A DNA stretch of 64,000 nt from Scytalidium lignicola (taxonomy: Eukaryota; Ascomycota; Leotiomycetes), in NCBI GenBank assembly GCA_002812745.2, contig NCSJ02000100.1, forward strand, positions 62,001 through 126,000, written 5' to 3'. Of this stretch, positions 1-12,980 are shown piece after piece. Numbering within the stretch: position 1 is the stretch's first letter; every line of letters begins with the position of its first letter. Made by a program: the position numbers and the translations under genes. The notes under the pieces were generated by a model. That model was not told the DNA's origin. It did no database searches and saw nothing but the letters and a program-made list of their open reading frames with translations.

Positions 1-390
1 ACAGCGCTTATCGATCATTTACTGCTATACCCCTGATTGTAGTCTACATTCGCTGAAATCTTAGGAGTCAACTAGTGATCGTACGACCAACAACATAATT
101 CTAGAACTATCAAGCTACGGACAGATACATGCGGTCCGATGATCTCTCTCTGCAGTTTCAAGCTTCTATCAACTCATGCCTAAATTGCTATAATCTCTTG
201 TATATCCCCAAATAACTAAGCTAGCCCTGAACCCGAATGATAAGAAACCTGCTCTAGACCTTCTAACTTATTGCTATGCAGTGAATCTGTCTGTTGCAGA
301 AGATAACCAACTGTGGTTCAGCAGGCTTCTCAAAACACTTTGATATATCCTACAGAGGGTAAAGATATAGTTTTATGCTCTCGTTTACAG
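1..390. other. Intergenic sequence, no gene seen
   Basis: No open frame with recognisable protein features and no obvious repeat is seen here. It lies downstream of the antiporter gene on the minus strand, so it probably holds that gene's 3' untranslated region. Confidence 0.4.
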
Positions 391-2052
391 CTAATCGGAG
401 AGCTGAATTGTTCCATACTGCATAGCAGATGGCGTCGCAGCATGACTTGGTAAGTTCAACGCTGTATATTCTGTGCTGCTTCCAGCCGAAACTGACTTGC
501 CAGGTGTCTTGATCCAATGTTTGTTATCATCTTCCCTTGATATGACCGCTTTCTGTAAATAGAATGTCAGAAAATTTGGGTTTCTGGAGGAATCAAATAC
601 TTGTGAGAGAATTTGTAGAAGGTGGAAGCTTAATTTTCCTAGAGGGATACTAAGGCCATGGACAACCTATAATTGTTACTATCTCTTCACCTTTATTTCT
701 ATGGTATGGATTCTTACAACATTGCTGATAATAAGGAACCATACGACAATAGTCATAACCTCGGCAAGAACAGCAGCATCGTTGCGTTGCAGGCCGTCCT
801 GATCCGTTACTCCATCTAGAAATTCTAGACCAAGATATAGGTAAAATACGGCGCTGACCCCAACTGGACCAAAGAATCCCACAAAGGCTGCTTGGCGATT
901 ATCTTCAATCTGGTGGATGAAGTTGCGCAATGCAAAAACTATTGGCAAACGGCGTAGCAGAAGGATAAAAATGCTGAGAGAGATAAGTCGGGATAGAGGA
1001 ACGACGTCGTTCTCGAGAAATTTCGGCCATGGGCAGACGGTTCCAAACCACATAAAGATGGAAAGATTAAGCAACATATCGATTGTAGGTTGCAGAGAAT
1101 CGTGTAGAGTTTTGACGCGGAACCAGTCATCCCACGTAAACACATTACCGGCAATGAAGCAAGCCAGGACGTCGTCACTACCAATCAAACCACAACTACC
1201 GATGATGAACAGAGCTAAAGCGATAGCAAAGACCAGGAAACTTTCTCTGTCTACGAAGTTTTTTTCTTCAGTCCAGTGGAGCAGATTCCTTGCGATCCAA
1301 CCCACAATTGTACCATATACTATGCTTAGTAGAATCACGTAGCACCAGGTCTCTCCAAGCCAAAGACGTGCAACATCTTGGGCTCCCTTAACCTGATCAA
1401 AACCTCCAACATCCATGTATTTAATCATATATAGAGCCAAAAATAAGAATGGATATCCAAGGCCATCATTTGCTCCAGATTCTGCAACGATAATTCTTTG
1501 CAGGTCTTTTGGGACGTTTTTGTTCGCGAATTTGCCCTTGACAATGGCATTACTAAGGACAGGATCTGTCGGTGTAACGCATGCGCCCACAGCCAAAGCA
1601 TGTAGGAATGGGAGATTGGGGACTATTACCCAAATAATTATGCTGCTGGAGAGCCACATATATGTCAAGATTGGACCAAGAACCACCAATAATGATTTCC
1701 ATTCCGTTCTCAGGTATCGGCTGGGCAATTGCACACCAGTGAGGACTAACTGCACACCAAGGACAAGGCGACTGAAGTTAAGAGTGATAGAATTAATGTT
1801 GGTGAGAGAACCGTGAGCAAGTTCCAGAGGATTTATTAAGTTCAGAACATGCGGAGAGAAGATAACTCCGGCGAGCAAAGAAATCACTGCAAACAGTTAG
1901 TCCTGTGGTCGTTGTTGAGTTGCGGAACACCTACGGGCCTCAGAGAGATAGAATTTTTCTTTAAATAAATAGGATACCAATCCAAAAAGAGCGACGAAAC
2001 CACCAAGAACCCAGCAAACAATGTTAAAATTCGTGATGGCGAGGATCGGCAT
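391..2052 (-). CDS. Na+/H+ antiporter, fungal NHA/SOD2 type (CPA family), 520 aa
   Basis: This is a membrane antiporter predicted to exchange Na+ (or K+) for H+ and so control cell salt and pH. Three exons (2052-1935, 1886-718, 666-391) join across GT-AG introns of 48 and 51 nt and give 520 residues. The first junction restores the family stretch KEKFYLSEALISLLAG and the second restores VVVHGLSIPLGKL. About a dozen hydrophobic segments are present, and the family's Asp pair region appears as ESGANDGLGYP. The protein stops soon after the last membrane segment, leaving a cytosolic tail of about 80 residues. That is short compared with yeast Nha1. I chose the ATG at 2052 because the open frame upstream starts only at TTG. 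The next gene upstream on the same strand is a HAL4/NPR1-like kinase, a family that regulates cation and nutrient transporters in yeast. Family assignment is firm; ion preference is inferred. Confidence 0.93.
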
Positions 2053-3026
2053 GCCGACGGTGAAAGATGAAGTAAACAAATCCCCTACCTGTATCTTCTT
2101 TTCGAGCGCTGTAGTCAAATATCTCGCAAGNAAAATGTTAGCTGTTGGAAGGAATATGTTTCATTAAGGATATCTAACGTCGATGCGGATTACCCCTTGC
2201 CAAATATTTTGCAGACGGAGAAGCTTTCAACTTCGAGATTTGTATTTCAGCGAGCTACCTTGCTGGTGTGGGTGATGTCTTATCAAAAATATCACGCGCC
2301 GAAGCAGGCTTCAGGGGCTACAGTAGTCCAATCACAGTCTTGACCAAGCAAATGCCTACATCTTGTTGGTGCCCACGAAACCTAACTGCATATAACTGTA
2401 GGTTTGGTCATATTGATAATGGTGATGTAAGGGTCATTGTGCCATGTCATATTTACAGCATTCTCTTCTAGTGGATATCTCAACTCGAATGACTGACAAT
2501 TTCTAATTTGACACTTCTTTCTCAGTCTATTATTGCGAATACAAATATTGATATAAGAAAAATCGAGATGTGCAACCAGGCTTTAAGTTTTGGATGATTT
2601 GATCGGACGACACATCCTTACACTGGCTCTCCATTCCGCTCTACACGAATAAATGTGACGTGGCCCTGGCAGCATGTTTTTACAGGTTATCGATAACTGC
2701 GTGCTTTAAATATACATATAATTATCTCATCTACTCATGGCTAGGATTATACTTCGGAAATATTAACTGTAATGTTGAACGGTAAAGAGTGAGTGGTGAA
2801 GTATAGACACGCGAGAAACTAAAGGCATTTTCAAATCTGAAAGTCGTCGGTAGTACTTTGTGTGGTAACGGACGATTCGAATTGAATTAAATAAACTTGA
2901 AGCTGCACAGTTGCAGTTAAACCGAAGGAAGCAGTATCGTGAAAACACCCTAAATATACCACAGTGTGTACGTCAGTCGAAAATCAGCAAAGAATGTACA
3001 GTGGATACGCTGACCTGTATAACATT
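2053..3026. promoter_or_regulatory. Upstream region of the antiporter gene
   Basis: About 970 bases separate the antiporter start from the kinase stop, both genes being on the minus strand. No credible gene is seen. A single N lies at 2131 next to a run of four A. It must hold the antiporter promoter, but I see no clear TATA box or operator. Confidence 0.4.
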
Positions 3027-4192
3027 TTATTGTTCATCTTTCCAAGCGTCACAGAGTTGTATGCTATTGCACCAACGAGATCTGAGTACTTGTAAAGCGC
3101 TGAGCCGATGTGAAGGCGACGGATGTAGAATAGCATACATGACGTTTCGGCAATCATCCTAGGAAAAGATTATTAAGATCGCTCTGCCGGAGATGGAGAA
3201 GACGATGGAACTTGCATTTTGTAACAGCTGAATGGGCGGGAACCCCGAACGAAGCTTTCGGTCCCTGAGATACCCTGAATAATTATCATCCTGATCCTTC
3301 AATGCGGTACCCCATATAAGTTTCCCCGTTCTCATAGCCATATATATCATTCCTGTAGCCCACATATCGACCATGCGAGAGTCATAATAGCTATCTAGGT
3401 ATTGTTCAGGTGCGATGTAAGGGATGGTTCCACAACGACCCTTGCTCTTTCGAGGCTCCTCTTCCCATGGCAGATGGAAGCACTCTGCTTCCCCAAAATC
3501 CGCAATCTTTAGAACACCTCTACTGGTTAATAGTAAGTTTTCTGGTTTAAGATCACGGTGAGCCACTCCCATGGAATGCATATACTCTATGCCATGAGTG
3601 AGTTGCTTGAAAAAGCAATCTGCTTCTTGCATCTCAAGTTTCTTGCTCCGGAGGATTAATGTAGCTAGATTGCCTCCATCGCAGAAGGCCATAACTTCGC
3701 AGTAGTTATTTTTCGGATCGAGAATGAGATCGAGAATGTTGATGACATTGACATGTCGCAGACAGGAAGAGATGCAGAAACCCGAGGTAGAACGGTTTCG
3801 GTATGCCCTAATGGTTTCTCGTGGTCGGCGTCGATGTTCTTTTATGGCGTAGAGTTCTATATCTCGACTGTTGTAGCTTCTCTTTTTCGACAATATCACG
3901 TTGCCAGATCGTCCATATCCGATGCTTTTGTTGCCTTTCCCGTATTTCTCCCCGATACCAGTGTTGCCTTTGGCAGGTTTTTCTCGCGCGTCCTTAACCC
4001 TTCATCAGCTGACATTTGTATTGAGTTGGGAGCAAGGTTTACCATTTCTCCAGTGTATAAGTGCCTTGTCGTTATAAGTGTCCACAGAGTATGAGATAAC
4101 GAGACCTCAGTTCGCAAATCACCAAGTGTATGTTCATGTTTGCCATCTGGAAGAGTTCTGAAGCGCGCTTTTGCGACGGGAATTGTTGTCAT
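3027..4192 (-). CDS. HAL4/NPR1-family Ser/Thr protein kinase, frame slip and lost alpha-C Glu
   Basis: This is a fungal-type kinase of the HAL4/HAL5/NPR1 group, which in yeast controls transporter stability and K+/Na+ balance. Visible elements in order are a short N-terminal tail with RFRTLPDGKHEHTL, the glycine loop IGYGRSGNV, YAIK, HRDLKPEN, ADFGEA and APEQY. A 57-nt GC-AG intron (3215-3159, donor GCAAGT) joins LLQN to DDCRNVMYAILHPSPSHRL, completing the C-lobe with a TAA at 3029-3027. The N-terminal part and the glycine loop are in different frames. One extra base in the T run at 3978-3982 would join them and give 369 aa. The alpha-C position that is Glu in relatives (TSEFCISS) is Gly here (codon at 3780-3782), so activity may be weak. 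Either a sequencing slip or a decaying gene would explain the frame break. Confidence 0.85.
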
Positions 4193-7100
4193 CGCACATC
4201 TGAGGACTTGCAGATGGATGAGTGTTGGTCAGCTGTGTCATGGATTCTCGTAGAAAAGGAGCTGGAATGGAAGCTCTAGCGGCATATGGGGCTTTCGCGT
4301 CCCATATTCAACTCAAGGAGGCAGTATCTTTCATGCCAATATCAGAGATCCCAACGACAAATTCGTTGAATTTAATTGGCTAATAGAAATTCACTCATAA
4401 TGGGATATCCGTGGTATGAAAATGATGGTCGGTGTGCTTGAGGGGTTTTCGCCTGCACCAAACAGAATCTCAGGAGTCTTACAGTACTCAAAGAGATTCC
4501 CCAAATATCAAACTGTACCATTCATCCTTATCCACCCCACAGGCGTCACTCCACTTATGCACGGGCGCAGTATCACAGTATCAGTAGCAGCAGCTCCACT
4601 CGAAATACGCTTTACAAACGCGGTTCATCAAAAACTCAGCCACGATGAATATCGCGCATGTGGCCTAAAATGGATAGTGCAGCAGATGCATTGCCATCAG
4701 TCATGTCCTCCAAACTTATCTCGATCTCAGATAGTTTTTGTTTACAGGTGCTGGTCGTTTCGATAACATAATACGAGATTAAAGATCGAACTAAGTTAAA
4801 GTCTACGACATTGGACATGGATAGAACCTACGCCGTATCCGGCTAAATTATCAAATAGTAACCGTGCATTGGTCTAATCTTGGGTATTGTCGCCCGCTAC
4901 ACATCTCCATGAAGTTGTCGTGGTTGTCATCTTACCGCTGAATAATTTTGAACACAGAATGGCTAGTTGGAGTTTGGTAGAGCCTAAGTCAAGACATCTG
5001 AAACCTATCAGAAGACGTGGCGCGGCGAACAGTTTAATTCAATTGTAGTCTTTCTCTGATATGACTGCTATGATCATCATGATGGTTATTGAAGAACTGC
5101 AGTTATTCAGATGTGACGGAATGAACCCGTACGAATTATCGAGGCTGCAGCCTCGTCGATGTCTAAGGGTAATAGCCGTTGCTCATAAAAACCTGCACGT
5201 ATCAAGTATCATACGAGCCCTTATTTAAGAGCCATGGTATTCAGGTCTTTCATTTCTTTCCTCTTTTCTCCTTAACTTGTCTTTGTATATGGGAGTGGCC
5301 AATTTTTTGAATGAATCGTTACGACCCGTCACATCACATTATGCAGTGTCATTCCCAGTCCACTAATATTAACCACATGATTGGAGGTATCTTAAACGAA
5401 CACCATATGGAGGTATATAAAAGCTAGAAAAGATACACAGACAAGCGAGCTTGTATAAGAACGAGCAAGCTACTATTTCAACTCAACTAATTTACAGTCT
5501 TAAAAGACCTATTATTATAGAAAGAAGCTTTAAATTTACAGCTTTAAATGCATTAAGCAATCTTGCAATACCATTTTCTATGCAGTATGATACATTTCAC
5601 ACCTCCAATTAATGGTAAACAAAAGCATAAAATCTAAATTTGCACCTCTAGGGAGCATATCAAAACGTTACAACTCTGCCAGCGAGTGTTCTTCATCTTC
5701 GGCAACAGCAAATTTGATTACACAGCAATGAGTTAAAGTATATCGAGTGGGGTTTCAGCATCGAGCTTAGGACTAAGTTAAATATTTACAGACTCAGAAG
5801 AGATCATGGCAGCTAAAAGGTGAATTGATAGACAAGCTAATCAACTCCGCTCGATTTAATAGATTGTGCAGCCATAACATCAGGTCGCACAATATGCCTC
5901 ATGCTCCTACTTCCAACTTCACAGCCACTACTTGCAAGACAAAATGCCTCATAGATGTACCTGCAATGGAGAGCCTAATAACTGAGCTGAAGCCGCCACT
6001 TCTAATACTCAAGACCAAGTGCATGTTGCATTACCTTCTCGAGCTTCTCACACNTTTTTATCATTTCTTGTATGATTATTAAACCTCACTACGAAAAGGA
6101 CTAGATTGAACAAACCTAACCTAGTATGGATCTTATTTCCTGCGCCGTCGTTAGTGGCTTCGTCATCGTCTGGATGATAATCCTCCAATTAATAAACGAC
6201 CCATCTGAAGAATAGGCAGAGGAGGACATCTATTGCAGAGCAAGAACAATCATATTAACCCACGACGACTGATCTAATAAATTCTCCATAGAACATTCTC
6301 CAGGTATTCAAGCGGAACCCAATGCTCTCGATAGAGCTGCGACGGCGCAGGTACATTTATGTGATGGGCAAGGAAGAGGTGAAGATTAGAGAAGGGACAA
6401 ATATTGTTAGGAGGCTTCTTTTGATGGTGTTCTTGTGGATTAAGGAGGATAGTAGGACAAAGATGGCAGATATGAATATTCCGACTGACAGCTTGGTTGA
6501 GGTGGGCTCTGTGAAAGAGATTTAGATGTTGAGGGCTTTCGAGAGTGTGTCAAAAACACGTGGGTGAGGGAAATTTCATCTGGGTTTCTACCGGTCTACG
6601 CATGTGGCCGATTAATTCACCGTCCGCTGTCTGTGCTCACACCTGATTCAACCAATAAAAACGTGAGACTGGATTCAAATCGTAGAATATCATATATGCC
6701 TTCAATAATTAGTAGGCTTGAAGGGATTGGCTACGATCTTATGAAAGCCACAATTCTACTTTTACTCCTAGGGTAAATTTCATGGAGCTGAGGTCGCACG
6801 GTCTGTTAGTCGTCATTAAGCTTCTCGTAGTGTTTTCCAAAATTCTCGAGGGCTGCGCGTGGGGGACACGTGCAGACTAGTAAGCATGCCTCGAATACGG
6901 TTAATGGGTGAGGGGTTTTCTCCAAGCGTTTCTAAGCGCTCCAGCTTCATCTTGCCATTATCGAGGATGTTCTCGAGGGTAAATCAAGGAATACTGATAC
7001 TTGTGGGTGGCCAAGATGGGTGAGGGATTTTTGCAGTCGCTGCCCAAACTGCTTCTACCCTTGTGTTCAATCCAGAGAAGCAGGTTCCATATGGAAATCA

Positions 7101-7333
7101 CTCTCGGAGCATTATGTACTCCATTTGCAAAGCAGTCAATATTCTCCTGGCTTTCTGGATGCTGTACACATCAAAATGGGTGAGCCATTTCTATGTAGCT
7201 CACCCATGACGATCGGGTAGAATTTCTCTTCCTGGTTGACCGGCTCATCGACTTATACTTAAAGATCTCGGCCCGCGCATCAATCTACTTCTCATCACTC
7301 TTTTATTTCTGCGCCGCAACTAGCTGTTACAAA
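4193..7333. other. Long intergenic region with orphan promoter-like motif
   Basis: Three kilobases without a supportable gene. Short frames at 4416-4818, 5825-6082, 6322-6776 and 7001-7220 show no domain. A good TATA box (TATATAAA, 5413-5420) is followed by a CAAC/CT-rich stretch like a fungal 5' untranslated region, yet no gene follows, so it may be what is left of a lost gene. A single N is at 6054. The last few hundred bases should hold the ATPase promoter. Confidence 0.4.
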
Positions 7334-10300
7334 ATGGAAGGGCAGGAAGATGATAAGCGGGATGCCACACGGATCCAGTGGACGGATGTCGATCTGGAAT
7401 CTGCAGAGAGAGCTCGTTCGCAACTTCAACACTCAAGTTCGAACGCATCTATCCATAGCCTGCACAGCCGGAGAGGATCTATAGACCTGTCAAGTGTCCT
7501 TCCAATTCAGTACAGAACAGTATCATTCCAAATTGCTGAGTCACAGGGAAAAGACACAGCGGAGATCCAAAAAACAAAAGACTCTGCAGCCAAAGGTTTG
7601 CTCAATTACCGCCTTACCTTATCAACGAAGTCTGACTTCAAAATTCACTTTAGACTTGGCAAATCTTGATTGGCATACAACCAGTGTTAATGAGATCTAC
7701 AACCGCTTGTCAACATCGATCACTCAAGGTCTATCATCAGAACAAGCCAAACGTCGTCTTTCCCAGTATGGCAAGAACATCCCATCTCATCCACCAACTC
7801 ATCTGTTCCGACAGATATTTGGTTACTTTTTCAAAGGCTTCGGATCCATTTTGATCGTTGGCGCTATCCTCGTCTTTGTGTCATGGAAGCCTCTTGGGCA
7901 ACCACCTGCTCAGGCAAACCTTGCCTTAGCCATAGTTCTATTAGCTGTGTTCTTTATTCAGGCAGCTTTCAACGCATGGCAAGATTGGTCTTCGTCGAGA
8001 GTCATGGCATCCATCACAACTATGCTCCCAGATAGCTCCTTGGTCCTTAGAGACGGCTCCACGACTACGATCATAGCTAGTGACATTGTGCCCGGTGACA
8101 TTCTATTCATAAAATCCGGGAACAAGCTACCAGCAGATGTACGTTTCGTGGAAATATCTTCCGATGCAAAGTTCGATCGTTCTATATTGACAGGTAAGCT
8201 CAACGGTACTGTGTATTCTTTATACTATCACTAACAGTGAGTCAGGCGAATCTCTCCCATTATCCGGTACAGTTGAGAGTACAGATGACAATTATTTGGA
8301 AACAAGATGTATTGGTTTGCAAGGGACTCACTGCATGTCTGGTAGCGGAATTGGTGTCGTTGTATCGACAGGCGACGCGACTGTTTTTGGTCGCATTGCA
8401 AAATTGACCAACACACCCAAGACCGGCCTGACGACCCTAGAAAAAGAAGTTCTCAACTTCGTGTTCATTATTTGTTCGATTATGTTTACCATGATCCTTC
8501 TTGTTATCATTGTCTGGTAAGTCGAGCCGGTGATATTCATAGACTTTGCTAACGAACATGTTCCAAGGGCAACCTATCTACGAAAGCAACACCCGAATTG
8601 GATCAATGTGCCAACATTAATAGTTGACTGCGTCTCGGTTGCAATTGCTTTTATCCCAGAAGGTCTTCCCATCGCCTTGACCGCATCTCTTACGATCACA
8701 GCAAATCTCATGCGCAAGAATAAGATCCTTTGCAAGTCACTGAAAACTGTCGAGACGCTCGGCGCGGTTAGTGTCATCTGTTCTGACAAAACCGGAACCC
8801 TTACCAAGGTATATACATTTTACGAATATGTAGTTCCTGGCTAATTCCAGATAAGAACAAGATGTACGTTACTGAGTGCAGCATTGGGAACCACGACATG
8901 ACTTCGCAGTCTGCGAGAGATGAGATGATATCGCGCCGTAATGAGAACAAGGATAGCAACGCAATTAGTCAACTTCGAACTATAGCTGGTCTCTGTAATT
9001 CCGGGGAATTTGATGCAGCTACAAATGGGCTCCCTTTGCATGACCGAAAGATCAACGGCGATGCGACCGATCAAGCTATCCTGAGGTTTTCTGAATCCCT
9101 CGGGGCCGTCTCCGAACTTCAGCAAATATGGAAGAAAACCTTTGAGCTAGCTTTTAATAGCAAAAACAAATACATGATCAGGACTTATGTTCTTGCTGAA
9201 AAGCAGGGTCTAGGGTTTGCTTTACCCACTTCAGAAGCTTCCAACTTCCAGTCTGGTGATACGTAAGTTCACTTGCTCATTTCAAGATCCATGCTGACTT
9301 CCCCTATAGTCTTTTGACTATCAAAGGAGCTCCGGATATTCTGATTGGTCGATGTTCTCAGTATACTACTATCGACGGTCAATCTAGACCTCTTGATGAA
9401 ACCACACGCTTGATGATTGAGCGAACTAAGGACAAATGGTCATCACAAGGAAAACGTGTCATTCTCCTTGCTCGGAAGGTTATATCGGGGAAAGAAATAA
9501 GCTCACAACCAAATTCAAGTCGTTTCGAGGAAGAACTCATACGGCTGGCTAGATCGGAAATTACTCTGGTCGGCATGGTTGGTATTGTGGATCCTCACCG
9601 AGATGAAATCCCATCAGTTGTCAAGATTCTCAGAGGTGCTGGAATCCGGATTTTTATGGTATGCTATCCTTCCACTGTTGAATGAAAACTTCTTAACTTC
9701 TTAACTTCTTAATACAAAATAGGTAACTGGAGATTTTGCTCTCACAGCTCAAAGCATAGCAGGTTTGATATATCTAAGGACACATATCTTATGACGACAG
9801 ATGAGACTGACCTATCTGAACAGCTGATTGCGGGATTATCACAAATCCGCCCCACATGGTGAAAGACGTGTCAGCTCTCTCACGCGGTGAGCCTTCCTCA
9901 ATCTCCGAGGTGGATGATGCAACAATACTAGACGATTTCTCTTCCATGGTCTGCAGATCTATCGTCATCAGCGGGCCAGATATGATAACACTCAACGAGA
10001 ACCAGTGGGACCAGTTGTGCCAATATGACGAGATCGTCTTCGCTCGCACATCCCCTGAACAAAAACTACGCATCGTCCGAGAATTTCAAGCCCGTGATGA
10101 GATCGTGGGAATGACGGGTGATGGAGTCAATGATGCTCCTTCTCTAAAGGCTGCGGATATTGGAATCGCCCTTGGATCTGGGTCTGACATTGCTATTGAG
10201 GCTGCGGATATGGTTCTCCTGGAGTCCTTCAGTGCAGTGGTCGAAGCCGTGCAGTATGGAAGAGTTGTTTTTGATAACTTAAAAAAGACGATAGCGTACT

Positions 10301-11210
10301 TACTTCCGGCTGGTTCTTTCTCCGAGTTTTGGCCAGTACTTACCAATGTCATCTTTGGCCTACCTCAAGTGTTATCTTCTTTCCTCATGATTATTATTTG
10401 GTAAGTCTTGTGCTTCTTGAGCCATTTCCCCTTAACGAAACAGGCAGCTAATAACTTCATTTAGTTGCTTCACTGATTGCGCAGCTGCAACAGTTCTAGC
10501 TTATGAAACCCCAGAAGCAGATGTCCTCCTTCGAAGACCTCGCAAACCTGGCAAAGATCGCCTCGTTGATTGGCAACTTATCCTCCAGGCATACGGATTT
10601 ATTGGCGTTCTTGAGACGATTGCATCATTTTCAATGTCTTACTGGTATCTCGAACGTTCTGGGATCTCATTTTCAGATCTTTGGTTCCAATATGGAAGCC
10701 TGCCGGACACTATCGATCCAAACTATGCCGCTGCAAGGCTGAATGAAGCATCGAGTATTTATTTTGTGAATCTAGTGGTTATGTACGGTCCCTTTTTCAA
10801 AGTTACCTTATCATATAATTACGTACACTGACTTTATTATAGGCAATGGTTTAATCTAATGGCAGTCGTAAGTAAACTCCCTTCTATTAAACCCATGTCT
10901 CGAGTCTAGAGACCACAAGCTAACACCATTCCAGCGCACTCGCCGCCTCAGCTTCTTCCAGCACCCACCGGCCTTCAATAAAGCAACCCAGAACCTTTAC
11001 CTCTTCCCAGCCATCGCATTTGCTCTCGTCATGGCGATCTTTTGGCTTTACATCCCACAGTTGCAGTCAGTGCTCGGCACAAGCCAAGTTCCTGCTGAGC
11101 ATTTCTTTCTCCCTGCTGCATTTGGACTGGTTATCCTCTTCTTGGACGAAGCTAGGAAATGGGCTGTTAGGAAATGGCCCAATGGATTGCTTGCAAAGTG
11201 GGCCTGGTGA
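7334..11210 (+). CDS. P-type cation ATPase, Na+/K+-ATPase-like (type II), 1101 aa
   Basis: An ATP-driven cation pump predicted to export Na+ or exchange it for K+ at a cell membrane. Eleven exons are joined by ten GT-AG introns (7596-7653, 8194-8245, 8517-8567, 8809-8855, 9263-9309, 9659-9722, 9763-9823, 10401-10464, 10783-10842, 10868-10934). The spliced length is 3306 nt, exactly 1102 codons. Landmarks in order are the cation-ATPase N-domain (LDWHTTSVNEIYNRL), TGES formed across intron 2, PEGLP in membrane helix 4, the phosphorylation site DKTGTLT, KGAPD, and TGDGVNDAPSLKAADIG. The C-terminal membrane domain follows and ends in KWAW. PEGLP in place of the PEGLL of animal Na+/K+ pumps fits the fungal branch. 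The ATG is in a good context (ACAAAATGG). It sits beside a Na+/H+ antiporter and a HAL-type kinase. Transported ions are inferred. Confidence 0.95.
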
Positions 11211-12980
11211 GAGAGCTCATCCCAAGATTTAGGCTCTTCGATGGAAACATCATTTCATTTGTATATTATATACACATGGGGCTTGATCTGTGGAAAGTCA
11301 TCCGAGAATATTGAAGATGTTGAACCACTCCAAAGTATTTTATTTAGTTCCAATCCCATAGAGCGATTCTTCGTAATACCCCCCGTGCTATAGAAATAAG
11401 GCTGCCGAGACGTTTTGATAACAGCCTGAGCAGCCCAACCCGCCTCCGTAGCACTATACCAGATCCGGATATTAATGCGAAGATGATTTTGAATGCATAC
11501 CTTAGTATATGCGATTCCTAATCTCAAGACCACATCGATCCAGTAAGGGCCTCTCCGTGAGCAGAGTGTCAATCTGCATTTCCGTCAAAGTTGCTGATAT
11601 GCCGATTTTGGGCACAAAAAGCTACCCGTAATTCGGCACACTTAATCCATTTGGTTTCTTTGTATGCTGGATTTCTGACAAGATAGAGATGGCTTGTTCT
11701 AGCGGACCTAAATTTAGCAGGTAGTGTCAGTAAATTTAGATGCACATGGTAGCTTAGACTGCATTTGTTACTTTTGGCGTTGCTTTGCACCGTCCGTCGC
11801 CCGTTCGCAGGCCACTTGACAACCCCGAGAGAGCCTGAGAGCAGATGATCACACAAGGGAAAGTAAGAGCTTGTACTATGTTGGAAGCATACAGGCGATA
11901 TTACCTCTAGCACAATTCCAGGTCAGACTCCAGGTCAAATTCCAGGAGCTCGAATACCAAGGAGTGCGGACCAGGGGGATGACGGGGGCCAAAGGGGAGC
12001 GGCAAGTAGGTATCTAGACGGGCTGCTAGGTAGAATAATCGGCCTCTTAGGTTTACTGATACCCATTTTTATCCCTCATGCTTACAGTTGGTTGTGACTC
12101 AATTACCGTCCAAGTTTTGCAGTGGCAAACTCGACGTGAATGTACCCCATAATTGTCGTTGCAGCTGAAAAGTAGGTTCATGTATGAGGCATTTTTATTT
12201 AGCACCCTGTGATGGATGATCTAGTAGTGCTATTGTTGGAGTTTGTTGGGGCTTTTCCCAATAAGGTAGGCCTAGCGTCTGTCCTCTGAGCCCTCCCTCC
12301 CCCTTCTCCTTGTATGTTGTGCGATATCCAGTATGTCTGTCTAGCTTCATCTTCCTATTGACTTTGTTCTCTTTCCTCCCGCAATCTCGAGCATCTAGTA
12401 TTCAGAATTTACCTTCAGCTTTTGAGCTCCAAAGTAGTTCATATCCTACCATCGAGAATTCAGTTCCAAAAACACGCCCCGCAACCCTAGAAGCAGTCAT
12501 TCAAATGCCTATTCAAGCATCTATACAAATACCCATTCGACAGTAACCTACCACTAGATTAAGCCCTGTAGCTACAACCTCGAGAGAATCAACAATATCA
12601 GATATACTTATAAACCTAGGACAACACAAGAACGAGGTTACCAGGTTAGAATTTCGTCAACATATCGCACAGATTTAACAGAAGAAACAGCTATATTGGT
12701 TAACCAAGCAATTCATAGCAATCTGAACGTAGAAACCTGAGAGGAGTTACAAACAACATAAGATTGTATTGAAGTTACGGTGTGGTTGATTAGAAGACCC
12801 AAGATTAACTAGAAAAAAATTCTGTTCTTGGATTGAAATTAGCTGATTAAATTCCAGTGCTCAATCTCTTCACAGTACAAAATTGTATGAGACAACAGAT
12901 GTACATAAGGCTTGGGTATCTCTCTTTATTCTGGTTCCGTATCATTGCCTCCGTCGCCCGCATTCCACATCTAATCCGAT
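11211..12980. other. Intergenic region, no recognised gene
   Basis: Frames at 11255-11572 and 11569-11913 (minus) and 12310-12546 (plus) are moderately long, but none matches a family I know. The sequence beyond them is broken by stops. They may be decayed mobile-element DNA. No splice model gives a convincing protein. Confidence 0.35.

Noticed and set aside
3978..3995. An intron instead of a frame slip in the kinase N-terminus
   Set aside because: The nearby GT and AG pairs either give the wrong phase or are too short, and would remove conserved residues before the glycine loop.
6126..6215. 29-residue peptide with one hydrophobic segment after an ATG at about 6126
   Set aside because: Too short to judge, no promoter evidence, no conservation can be seen from one sequence.
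11255..11913. Two overlapping minus-strand frames of 105 and 114 residues
   Set aside because: No recognisable motif and no splice model that joins them into a convincing protein.
12310..12546. 78-residue frame with a hydrophobic start resembling a signal peptide
   Set aside because: No TATA box, no recognisable domain, and the following sequence is full of stops. Probably chance or old repeat DNA.
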